Positions 10,573 through 19,927 of a stretch of DNA of 43,787 nt are shown here, piece by piece (the stretch's first letter is position 1; each line of letters begins with the position of its first letter). The DNA lies in assembly GCA_013115145.1 (NCBI GenBank), contig JAAPAO010000279.1, positions 1 to 43,787 of the forward strand, given 5' to 3'. The stretch is from Perkinsus chesapeaki (lineage: Eukaryota > Perkinsozoa > Perkinsida > Perkinsidae). Below the pieces are notes generated by a model. That model worked only from the letters and a program-made list of their open reading frames with translations, was not told the origin of the DNA and did not search any database. The translations under genes were made by a program, and so were the position numbers.

Positions 10573-11931
10573 TTACACATCCCCGACTAGAATGGCATCG
10601 ATAGCAGCTTCGACATCGTCAACAAATGCATCAGCCCTGCACATATCATGTTCATTATGTTGAGCGACTCCTGTCGATACCTGCGGAACGGTACGCGGTA
10701 CCCGTGGCTTCATGCTTACAAGAACGCTTCTCCATTTCGGACTTAACTTTGCAATAGCAACATCGCTCTCGGGATTATCACCAACCATATAAATTGTGTC
10801 GGGCACTGTCCCGGATATCTCGAGAAATTGGGCTGAAGGCACTCTAATCGAGACTTGATCGTTTGCGCTATGATTACATTCGACGAAGGTCAAGGTTTCC
10901 TGGCTTGGTTTACCGAAAGCAGAGTATTTCAGTTCCCCACCGTAGAGCTTTTTATACACTAAAAAGTGCAACATTAATTCACGAGGACACGCTGAAGCTC
11001 ACGATAGGCTAGAGAATGGACGAATGCTCCCGAGCCAAGACGTGGTGCCGGATAAGATGAGGAATAGAGGAAATCCATGTTTGATACCACTAATGGAACT
11101 TGGGTTCCCGGAGGGGCGGTGCCAGGGGGGTATCCACCTCGCAGAACATCAAGCAAGATCTGAAGAAACACTCCTCGAATATGTGGTATGGGTATACCTG
11201 GGAGTCTATGGTCCAATCGAATGGATCATAGAACAACATAGCAGCCACTACATGCTCACCGGGAAGAACGGCCAAGTCTCCATTGCACGTCGAAGGCCGT
11301 TTTGGCTGATAAAAGGGAGTAGAGGATCCTGAGCTGTGTGTGTCCACCTTGGCCCAATGCTGGTCAGGAAATTGTATTATTAGGTCCTCAGAAGAGAAGG
11401 CCCGTCGAAAGCCGTATGATCGAGCAACAGCCACTGAATCTCCGGCGCCTGTATGGTACGAACGGTAAGGATTCAGCCAACACTGGTTGTTGCAGCACCA
11501 ATGATGAGCACTGGTTTATCCTGTAGCTCCCTGGTTGCCAAGGCCTTCATGGGGCTGTGAGCGAGGCAGATCTTCTGAGGGAAATGAGGAGGCAGGTGCC
11601 AGCTATGATAGCAGCGCGCGCAAAGGTGGAATCAAGGGCCCTTGCCTGTTGTGGCGAGACCTCTAGTTCCAACAACTCAGAAAGCTGTTTGGCCTTCCTC
11701 TCCTCAGAGACTCCTCCGCCATTTGTACATACCACCCATGGCACCTAGCAAATGTCATAGGCATCCAGGCCAATTGTGCTGGTGGCGCCCTACCTTGTGA
11801 TGAACAGCTTTCACCATCGCCGACTTTGCCCTAGGAAGGGCCTTTTTGCCGTGGAGGAGCACTCCATCTATGTCGAATACTATTCCTTGCCGAATCTTAT
11901 TCGGAAGTTTGACCCCTTTAATGAGAACCAT
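10573..11931 (-). CDS. HAD-superfamily hydrolase of the HDHD5/CECR5 (yeast YKR070W) type
   Basis: Eight exons: 11931-11794, 11744-11646, 11574-11484, 11448-11348, 11305-11198, 11159-10991, 10958-10720 and 10680-10573. They sum to 1053 nt (350 residues) with consistent phases, close to the size of the yeast relative. Start MVLIKGVKLP follows an in-frame TGA. Motif I is FDIDGVLLHG, with the Asp nucleophile of HAD enzymes. Then come VVCTNGGGVSEE, AHSPMKAL, VVSNMDFLYS, PRLGSGAF and FGKPSQETL, and the C-terminal Mg-binding motif IYMVGDNPESD followed by WRSVLVSTGV. The family is a predicted phosphatase-like hydrolase; its physiological substrate is not established. Introns are 32-71 nt. The second (11575-11645) uses a GC donor (CAG|GCAAGG). 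The 42-nt intron at 11306-11347 is in frame and could be retained. It diverges from the CCCH gene at 12432. Confidence 0.88.
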
Positions 11932-12170
11932 GATAAAACTTTTTCAGCACAGGATTATGTCTCCACGGCCAATCGTTATATGGCCGTCTCTGGTCCTCTC
12001 CGCGCAACGCGACTTGGATAAGTTGTGTATAGTCCCGGAGTGGTAAGATACCAATGAGGTCAGTTAATGGTCCAATTAGTCATCTCACCGCATATGGCTG
12101 GTCGGTTTCAATGTTATCGCTAGATTTAGTAACCTAATGCCTTCAATGTAATAAAGGATCACGGGTGATA

Positions 12171-12187
12171 TGTCACAGGCCGTGACA
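12171..12187. promoter_or_regulatory. Inverted repeat TGTCAC-N5-GTGACA
   Basis: A perfect 6-bp inverted repeat with a 5-bp spacer sits 13 bp before the larger inverted repeat at 12201-12230, in the divergent intergenic region. It has the form of a site for a dimeric DNA-binding protein. It could also be chance. Confidence 0.35.
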
Positions 12188-12200
12188 CCACAAGGAAGCT

Positions 12201-12230
12201 GCACGCATGCGCATGGTGACGCATGCGTGC
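12201..12230. promoter_or_regulatory. 11-bp perfect inverted repeat GCACGCATGCG...CGCATGCGTGC
   Basis: The arms at 12201-12211 and 12220-12230 are perfect reverse complements separated by 8 bp. The arm core is GCATGC, itself palindromic. The same 11-mer occurs once at 9933-9943 upstream of the ABC genes. GCATGC-type cores are known targets of ApiAP2 factors in apicomplexans; applying that here is inference. Confidence 0.45.
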
Positions 12231-12431
12231 CGCTGCTCCGGGAAGTTCTTCAGTAGTGTGGACTCCACACTGTGGAGGTACCGAAATAGTGAGCATCTTC
12301 AATATAGCATTTATCAGAGTATCTTAGGTTGTTGTCGAATTGCCTGTGCTACCCATGAAATTAGAATTGGTATGAATTCTATGCGACTGCTGTCCGTGAG
12401 TTATATGTGTTTCTTTAGGGTTGCACACTTG

Positions 12432-13229
12432 ATGAAATCTATGCCTTTTACACAGTGTACCTCGGAACCATCACAATGCAGTATTGCAGTCCACCAAGAA
12501 TGGTCTCCAAGACCGTCGTCAGTTATACCACCCCCTTCGACGTCCTCGGTCGGTAAGGAAAGCTTTTACAAAACCAAACTGTGCGTGTTCCATGCTCTTC
12601 AAGGCCACTGCATTCACGGCACTAATTGTACTTATGCCCATGGTGTTCACGACCTGGTTTCCGCTGATGGACTACTCCATTCGCCCCCACTCTTGCATGG
12701 CAGCATTGGTGGCTCGAATGTGGCATTACCTTATGCACACGAAGATACAAGACCCTCGCCGATCTATCATCTCGAGGAAACGCTTTTGCCTGCTGCTGCT
12801 GCTGCTGCTCGACGACAGAATCGGGGAATGTTTCCGAAGTCTGAGAAGGCCGCCAAAAATCCGAATGAGCGAAAGGGTTCATGGAGGTCCAGGGCCAAAT
12901 CAGGAAGGAGATGGACAGTGCCAGACCACCACACCCAAAGCGGCAGTGGTCTACCTGTTGAGGACCTGCTTATCGGTTCTCGAATGTATTCTGCTAGTGG
13001 AACAGAGAATGATACTAGTCAGCATCATCATACTCCTTATAATGATTATTGCGCATGTGATACTACTACCCGTAGTAGTAGTATCATTGGTCCTGTTGTT
13101 GCATCGGCTTGTGGTGAAGGTGGCCAAACTAGAGCTGATGGTAGCTCGTATTATTTTGAGGATATTAAAGTGACTCCTGAAGCTATTATTGAAGCCTTAA
13201 ACCTTATGAACACAAGGGGACTTCGATAA
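12432..13229 (+). CDS. CCCH zinc-finger protein, first of a tandem pair
   Basis: From the ATG at 12432 this encodes 265 residues in one exon. One CCCH finger follows KTKLC: C-x8-C-x5-C-x3-H, ending CTYAHGVHDL, the tristetraprolin/TIS11 spacing. Such fingers usually bind AU-rich or other single-stranded RNA in mRNA turnover or translation control (family knowledge). After the finger, LLHSPPLL and a VALPY motif resemble the next gene, followed by low-complexity stretches (AAAAAARRQ, TTRSSS). The C-terminus ends with a helical VTPEAIIEALNLM. With a single finger, RNA binding may be weaker than for two-finger proteins. The start is uncertain because the frame is open to 12207 and a splice acceptor (TTTCTTTAG) lies at about 12418. 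Confidence 0.8.
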   Translation: MKSMPFTQCTSEPSQCSIAVHQEWSPRPSSVIPPPSTSSVGKESFYKTKLCVFHALQGHCIHGTNCTYAHGVHDLVSADGLLHSPPLLHGSIGGSNVALPYAHEDTRPSPIYHLEETLLPAAAAAARRQNRGMFPKSEKAAKNPNERKGSWRSRAKSGRRWTVPDHHTQSGSGLPVEDLLIGSRMYSASGTENDTSQHHHTPYNDYCACDTTTRSSSIIGPVVASACGEGGQTRADGSSYYFEDIKVTPEAIIEALNLMNTRGLR

Positions 13230-13972
13230 TGAAGAGATGTCTCTATTATCATCTAACATTATTATTATGAAGTTGTCCTCCCACTATTACCATTGCGCTT
13301 AGCGCATCATGTATACTTGCAGCATTTATAGCAACAAGTACTTCGATAATTTTACCCCTTTTCACGGTAGAGGACGATTTAGGGTTATATCTTTCGCCCA
13401 TTATTCATATCGTTATCATCATAATTATACCGGTTATTCTTATTATTCTTTATTTACCAGAATGACATGCTTTAGCGTGAAGCCTTTCCGGTGCTGAAAA
13501 TTCTGGGTTATTTGTTCGTCCCTTGTATTATCGCTCATTCGCCCCCCTTAACTTGACTCCTAATATTATTATTCTCGTAAGCCATGGAATCAGTAAAAAG
13601 TAATCACTTAACATAAAGCAGGTCTGTCTATTATGCCTATCTGTTTAATGCTATGTGTAATTACGGTGATATTAAGATGATGATACACTGGGCGTTTATT
13701 ATCCAGAAGTCCTACCCTCCGGTCTTAAGTACAACATCATTGCATAAGTACAATGCTGTTCATATAGTAGATTGCTGATCATCTTATGGCTGTCCGCTAT
13801 CCGCTACGCTTATCGATGTTAAAAATCACAATTTCAGTTACCTACTACTACGCAGTGAAGCAACGCATTAACCTACTTATGTGCCTTGAGTTTATGGGAC
13901 CTCCTGAGAGTCCAATTTAACCTATTTTGTATCTTTCAGGGTTTATTCTTGTATTTCTGGTAAGTCACGGTG
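13230..13972. other. Spacer between the tandem CCCH genes
   Basis: About 740 bp without a supported gene. Near the right end, TTTGTATCTTTCAG at about 13926-13939 is a good splice acceptor and CTG|GTAAGT at about 13960 a good donor. The 5' leader of the second CCCH mRNA may therefore be spliced in a small non-coding exon. The rest is AT-rich with frequent stops. Confidence 0.45.
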
Positions 13973-14674
13973 ATGGCCTCATCAGCAGGGACCCTGGAGA
14001 CAAACTTGCCTGTGAAGCAAAAGCTATGTGTTCATTACGGTCGCTATGGTCACTGCGTCTTTGGTCATCGATGTAGATATGCGCATAATATTAAGGAGTT
14101 GGCAAACCCTAATGCTCTGCTTGATCCTCCGGCGGTATCATCTACTATAGTTCAGTTGCCCTACTCTAACCTCACCACTTCTGTTGCCACTGGACGACGT
14201 CCCATTCCCAATCGTATGCGAAGGGCAACTTCATATGGTCTATCCTTTATTGTTGATGATGAAGAACAACTAAACCAGCTTAGTGATAAGCCAACTCGAG
14301 GAAATGATCAGTTATGGACATACGAACCAGCTGCCGCTGAACCTCTTTTATCTCCGCAACCGTCATTCGTCACCCCTCCTGCTACCATCGAGGACTTTTC
14401 TATGGAGACAATGTCTTTATTGGAGTATCCGAGACGGAATTATCAACTCGGTTTAGATCAGTTCTCCAGTAGCCGTACTATGCTTGAGGATTGTATACAA
14501 GAGAGGTTTACGGATACCCTAACTTTACAGAGCGGCGTGCCTAAGTATGAAGAGAATGATGATAGAAGCTGCATTCAATCATCACGCGTGATGTCTAGAA
14601 ATAGTAGTAGTAGTAGCAGTAGTGTAGAAGATATTTTGGCATTGCTTGAGCAGGCCAGGCGCCCAATACCTTAA
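13973..14674 (+). CDS. CCCH zinc-finger protein, second of a tandem pair
   Basis: A 233-residue single-exon frame begins MASSAGTLE at the ATG at 13973. One CCCH finger at about residues 19-38 (KLCVHYGRYGHC...CRYAHNIKEL) has C-x8-C-x5-C-x3-H spacing. It shares the same arrangement as the upstream gene: K-LC, GHC, G--C-YAH, then LL-DPP and VQLPY. The pair is therefore a tandem duplication that has diverged strongly outside the finger. The rest is acidic and Ser-rich, with a poly-Ser run (SSSSSSSVEDI, encoded by AGT repeats) before a helical C-terminus (EDILALLEQARR). RNA binding and post-transcriptional regulation are inferred from the family. Confidence 0.82.
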   Translation: MASSAGTLETNLPVKQKLCVHYGRYGHCVFGHRCRYAHNIKELANPNALLDPPAVSSTIVQLPYSNLTTSVATGRRPIPNRMRRATSYGLSFIVDDEEQLNQLSDKPTRGNDQLWTYEPAAAEPLLSPQPSFVTPPATIEDFSMETMSLLEYPRRNYQLGLDQFSSSRTMLEDCIQERFTDTLTLQSGVPKYEENDDRSCIQSSRVMSRNSSSSSSSVEDILALLEQARRPIP

Positions 14675-16325
14675 ATCGTTGTAATGATTATTTTATCAAT
14701 GTAATATTAATTAACTTATTCACCATTCGATAGGATGTTAATCATCATCATAACCATTGATGGTCATACCAGTTTTTATTGATATTGGGTATCTATCTAC
14801 TTACTCGGCAATTTTCCCACGTCGGTTACTAATCGGATTATCCCTCGGGCATTGGTAACAATCATACCGTTTATCATATACGCAATCATATTAACCATAC
14901 TCATTGCGTATTTCCTATTTGCCTTGTCGGCTTCGTTATCATTCCTATATTATAATACCGAACACGATTGGCGTTCGATGAGCACCTTGTCGTTAGTAAG
15001 GATCAGGTGTTAGTGTCGTTGTCGTATAACAACAACCCACCACCAGCGTCATCAGCAATAGTAGTAGCAGTAGCAGCAGCAGCACCCGTAACAACCTCGC
15101 GTAAGCCGCGTCTGCTGATTTGCCGTAGTATTATTGAATCCTGAAGTGAATCCTGAAAGGAACTGTCGACTTCAATTATACTGCGTCGCATCGTTATCTT
15201 ACCGTGCTTCCCTTTACGCTATCTTCACTTCACGGTAGTGTTATTATTGTTTTTATCTATATCCGACCATATCACCATCATGATCCTATTGCCGTACTTC
15301 TCATATATTGACCATTACCTTATTATTTCTACCATACCACTCCATTGTCCGTTGGAAAGTATCTTGTCTTTTTGTCGAGTTTTTAAATTGGAAACTCTTA
15401 ACTTACTTAATCCGCAGCGACGAGCCAAATGACAGTTCCACCGGGTGAATTGATGAACGCTAAGAATGAGGTCGATATGAGACTGGTAAGATGGTGGTTC
15501 TGGTAAGGTTCACTGTAAGGGTTCAACTACCTTGTAGGAGAATACTCAAGTCGATTTGGAGTATGCTGGCCTTTATCGTCACCAACGGTCCGCGCCTGCA
15601 ACAGCAGATAGCGGCAAGTAGGCCAACGCCGCCTATGTGACGCCATCTATTAAACTTTATTCTAATGTTCACACTACGTCTTACTACTTTCTTCTGTTTC
15701 CTACTGTAAGACAGATGATACTACCGGGTATTACTCAATGTGACTTTGCTTACTTCAAGCAAGCATACTGTTTTACCATTGAAGTAGCTCTATTCTCAGA
15801 AACGATGTATTTCCTAACTCGATAACGGCCTCCTCAAGGAGTGGCATTATACTCTTATTGGTGTATATCCTCCTCGATGCCAATAAGGCTGTTACGGTTT
15901 ATTGGAGTTATAGTGCACGAGACCCTCATGAAAGGTAACTACGATCCACACTTCCAATGTCCTATGTTATTCTGTAAGAGTTATAGCTCCTATTTGTTAT
16001 TTCTGCAATTTTCTAAAACACGTTGCTGAGGGTGATGAAGAGTAACCACGCCGGCATAAGTTTATTAACCCAGTCCGCATGCTAGCGAGTCGACTGCTAC
16101 CATTGCCCGATAAATGGTATCAGTGGGTTTATAGTCCAACGCCGAAGCTTTCTTGGACTATCCTTTCTATACGCCGGGACGGTTTCAATTTCGAACCGTT
16201 GAAACCTACACTGTCACGCTCACTGTACAAAAGATTGTGATGAAGGTGATTTCTTTTCCGAAAAGCTGCGACTGGAATTTCCATCACGGTGAGCGCCTTT
16301 CAGATACTCCGCGGGATCAATCGTA
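14675..16325. other. Long stretch without a recognisable gene
   Basis: About 1650 bp between the CCCH pair and the transporter-like region. Only short frames (about 60 codons) occur on either strand, without motifs or credible splice connections. The base pattern is rich in TTATTAT/ATCAT runs. It includes the trinucleotide run at 15059-15084. It may hold UTRs, regulatory DNA or a fast-evolving gene that I cannot see. Confidence 0.5.
15059..15084. repeat. Imperfect AGT/AGC trinucleotide microsatellite
   Basis: TAGTAGTAGCAG-type units run on without a break: TAGTAG, then CAGTAG, then CAGCAGCAGCAG. It lies in non-coding DNA as far as I can tell, although one (-) frame crosses it. Confidence 0.7.
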
Positions 16326-17702
16326 ATGGCTGAGAACGCGTTATCCCTCGTCATTTCGACTGCCCTCTCCCTGATCTGCCTCGGTGGAAGGAAGTGTCTC
16401 TCTATGTGGTCACAGTCCTACTTCCTGCGTCTCCTGCCAAGCGCTCTATGTTTCACAATGGCCAGAGTAACCAACTAAAACCCCTTGAGATTGTCTATAA
16501 CGGGATGTCATTAGATATTGGGAATGCGCGCGTTGGAGTTCATCGATGCTGGAACATTGAAGGTTATGTCACAGGCGGTATTACCGACCAACGCCGTACT
16601 GTCGAGCCTCATACTAGGGACAAGGTGAGCTGGTAGAGGCTGATTCATGCTTTAACTGCCCCTCTTATTTGCCGGAGGGCACTGTACCGTACCTGAATGG
16701 CCTGAGTGACTGTGACCTAGTTGTTATGGGTTGTTATTCGCCAGTTATTGTCTAGTAGACAATTTCAACCACCTTACCAATGCGGCTGCACGGGGCACGT
16801 CCTCCTTCTATCGAAAGTATTCGAAAGACTACCGTCGAGTTGTCCGCTAATCACCGAATTAGTCAACCGGTTCAACACATACTGGTAGTCACTACTAGCA
16901 TGTGGTGAAGATGAAGCAATGAACGAGCTCACTTTACTGGGCAAACTGTGAGACTAAGGAGAATGCTGACTTGTGCAGTGAAGCTAGAATATTCGACTTC
17001 TGTGAACGTGACTCAGCTCTATCGCTCTGATCCTATTTATCGACATTAAGGGATTGCTGAGTCGCATGACTAGCATGTGAATAATGACATGCTAAATGCT
17101 GGATGCTCCGTTGTTGGTCAGTTTCCCATCTTAATGAGGCCTGATCTGAGATGGTTCAATAACTCAAATGATGACGCCTAGAACAGTGTTCTACGAATGT
17201 CGAAAACTCTATGACGCAGTGATCCCGTATTCGCTCTTGTAACGGCCATGTGAGCCGCTGCCGACGCAACGTTTCATACATGGGCCAAGGCTTCTTTCTG
17301 CCCCGTGCTACAGCAGCCTCCTGTCTCAAACGGACGAAGTTAGGTTAGGCCGAAATTGCGTGTAAATCCAAGCAGCTTGCCTGAGCCTATATGAATAGGC
17401 GAGTTACGCAACTCCTATAAGACGCTCGGGTCACCCGACTTGGGCGCCTAGTCGGCTGGGCTGCTCTGTAGAGGACGACGATCATGACGAAGGAGGCGTC
17501 ATACAGCACTTGCTACGTCAGTATGAGAGCAATGCCCCTGGAGGGGGGGCAAGTTTAAAGGTCCATATCGAGCAGATCCACCTTCGTGCTGGACCGGGCA
17601 TGGATTCCTCTTCGCCGCCCATGACTACCTGAGAGCCCGCTACCTCGAAAATCACTTTCCGTTCACATACGGCAGAGAAGTTCCCTAAGTAGGTACAGTA
17701 AA
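16326..17702 (+). other. Candidate 5' exons of the downstream transporter gene
   Basis: The ATG at 16326 opens a 50-codon hydrophobic frame (MAENALSLVISTALSLICLG...) to a stop at about 16478. It has a possible donor AGA|GTAACC at about 16467, and looks like a first transmembrane segment. A frame at 16394-16636 overlaps it. Near 17596-17685 another frame reads FLFAAHDYLRARYLE, reminiscent of the early helices of nucleotide-sugar transporters. I could not join these into one consistent model, so they are offered only as candidate exons of the gene whose 3' part is at 17703-18308. Much of 16640-17590 shows no coding signal. Confidence 0.3.
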
Positions 17703-18308
17703 TGGCAATGGCAATGCGTGGTGCTCATATTCCTAACGACAACCGCCTTCTACGAGATGAGAGTGTCTGAAGATCGCCGGCTCGATTCCATCAGTCGTGG
17801 TCTACCCTTATTTATACCCACGTTGATGTTTACTAGCATCGGAGCTGTCTACTCGGAGATGTGCATCAAAGCAGGCGGGTCGATGCCCTTCTACTATCAA
17901 AAGGTGGGCGCCTACGACCAGCGTCATCATTTCCTTCCTGCCTAAATCCATTCGTTCTCTCAGATGATGCTCTCCCTTGCCAGTTGCCTTTGTGTAGCAG
18001 TCTTTGCAGGATCGGCGTCTCTTACAAGTGCCCAGGGTGTGTCACAAGTGAACCCCTTCCACAATTGGGACATTCGTACCGTTATTGCACTACTGTCTTG
18101 GAGCCTCTCCAGCTGGACCGCGGGGATCGTCGTTAAACGGTTGTCTGTTGTTATCAAAAACACTGCACAGTGTGTGGCGATTCTCCTAACGTATTTTACA
18201 ACAAGTATCCTTTTACTTCATGACGTACCTTCCTTAGCTGCTATCCTTCTGGCGTGTGCGGTGCTGCAATCGTCTGTTTTGTACGTATCGTCTGTGTTGA
18301 TGAACTAA
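17703..18308 (+). CDS. Nucleotide-sugar transporter-like protein (SLC35A/DMT type), 3' part
   Basis: Two exons are clear: one up to 17903 and 17964-18308. They are separated by a 60-nt intron (GTGGGC...TCTCAG) that carries an in-frame stop, so it must be spliced out. Several hydrophobic segments follow each other. The order resembles the SLC35A/UDP-sugar transporter C-terminal half: an IGAVYSEMCIKAGG segment, a lumenal stretch, WSLSSWTAGIVVKRLSVVIKN and two final helices ending in a stop at 18306-18308. The VVKRLSVVIKN segment corresponds to the conserved GG..VA.VVKYADNI.K helix of the family. Expected role: exchange of a nucleotide sugar for its monophosphate in the Golgi or ER membrane. The 5' end is unresolved. 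Another DMT-superfamily carrier is possible. Confidence 0.6.
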
Positions 18309-18395
18309 CCGCCCGCCACCGCCTCCACAACTGTCCGTTTCCATCACTGGTGTGGCGTTCGCGTAACAGTGCTGATGGAGTGACATTGTTCGTAG

Positions 18396-19831
18396 ATGAC
18401 TCGCACCTGGTTGGTTTGCGGCGCACTGCTAGCACCGGCCGGCACGGTGCGAGTTCACCCTGGAGATTCGCTACCGTTGTGTGCGCTTCGAGACATGCGA
18501 GTCCATTCGTTGGTCAATAAAACCTTCCCCATCAATTGGGACATTCTTGTACGAGGCCCCGGCCTGTGCGCCAAACTATGTGCTGAGTAGGCGGATACCG
18601 GATGGCCCCCACGAGTAGCCGCCGGCCCTCAGATACGAGGACTCTTGTGCCTATTGGAGCATGGTTCCTCCACGGCCCCCAGCTTCTATTAATGATGATG
18701 AGACACCTGCATTGTGTATGATACACCTCATAACAGATGACATGGAAACACCTGTAAAACGTATGAAAATATTGACGAATATCAAAGCTCTGAACGCTTT
18801 GCATTGCATCGTCTTGCACCATGTCCTCTGTGAAATGCTGTATAGGCGGTAAACCATCGGTTGACGATAAAGCCACACTCGTGATATTGAGAGAAAACTC
18901 TCGAAGGTGTCTTTTCCATTTTCATGAACTCCGCCGGCTACAAAGGACTAGAAAAGTTGATGGTCAAATATTTTACTAGCGTAGTCTTCAAAAAGCAACA
19001 TGTGACTTTTACGGTGTACCACGAGGGCATCGTACAGCAGCGGTCAGTTGTTGGCATACCGTGATGAGAGAGGCTCTCGTAGATGTGATTAGCTTCCATT
19101 TTCAGGTTGTTTGGTGGACACATCATAACCCTGCAGAAGGCATTGCTAGCGGTCACCGTGGCTGCATTCATGAAGGCCCGAAGTGGCCTCAGTGCACTCG
19201 ACGTCATGACAGCACTATCGCCAATGTCGCGCCGCTCCTGATCGACGCATCAAGATTTAATATTGGAATGTCACCTCAATGTCGGGATGGTGATTGCACT
19301 TTAACCGATTCCATACCTACATCGACGTCTCAGTTATGTGCCGCTATCTGCCATTTCTCCTTACTATGTAGTCTCTGGGTGTTCAACCCCTCCACTGAAG
19401 TGTGCAATATCTTCAAGAACGTCACTAGTGGCGAAATCAACGTTGAAGATGGCATCTACGGTGATCCTTATTGTTATCAAGCTAGATTTGTGTACGGTAG
19501 CCATTACGGCAGTCACCTCGATGCTTCTCTAAGCTGTTGGTCTGAGGACTTCATGCTCCCTGAGGTCTGCTGCAGTGTACGTAATCACTACCGAGGCTAC
19601 TATGCGTGTTGGGATCACTCCGATGAGGCCGCCAACATCGAGCAGCATCGGACGTTTGAGCGCTGCTGTATGGCTATGGATTCGACTAGACGGTTCTATA
19701 ATCTCGGTGAGGCCGTTGAAGACTTCGCTTTTGACCACAGAGGAAACTGGATCAAGCATGAGGTGCCTTCTGATAGTCCTTATCATTATCTATCTCTTTT
19801 TGCGTTCAATCGCTCCAACTCGATGAAGTGA
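18396..19831 (+). CDS. Secreted Cys-rich protein with PAN/apple-like repeats and CW...CC motifs
   Basis: Exon 1 is 18396-18586, intron 18587-18632 (GTAGGC...CTCAG), exon 2 starts at 18633, and the last exon is probably 19106-19831. A middle exon around 18950-19040 (VTFTVYHEG) is likely, with a 74-nt intron giving a clean phase-0 join. The N-terminus looks like a signal peptide (MTRTWLVCGALLAPAG). Two segments share PAN/apple-like Cys spacing: LCAKLCAEYEDSCAYWS in exons 1-2 and LCAAICHFSLLCSLWVF in the last exon. The C-terminal part carries SCWSEDF...CC and ACWDHSD...CC pairs, Cys patterns I associate with dinoflagellate and Perkinsus extracellular proteins. Surface or extracellular adhesion is plausible, but no enzyme domain is certain. 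The stop is 96 bp from the stop of the convergent WD40 gene. Confidence 0.6.
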
Positions 19832-19927
19832 AAGATTGAACTTTCAAAACACAACTTCATTCGAAGTGGCATAATATGAATTCATCATAACAACAAATGA
19901 GATACACTAATACTGTACAAAGCGCAA

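Larger units (their letters stand above)
11932..12431. promoter_or_regulatory. Divergent promoter region between the HAD hydrolase and CCCH genes
   Basis: About 500 bp separate the (-) hydrolase start from the (+) zinc-finger start. It includes two inverted repeats (12171-12187 and 12201-12230). A possible 49-nt 5' intron, GTATGA...TTTAG, covers about 12370-12418. The reading frame stays open back to an ATG at 12207, so the zinc-finger protein could be up to 75 residues longer, though the extra peptide looks like non-coding sequence. Confidence 0.45.

Noticed and set aside
12484-13173. A 229-codon frame overlapping the first CCCH gene
   Set aside because: It is a shifted frame through the same DNA. 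The zinc-finger frame carries the conserved Cys/His pattern.
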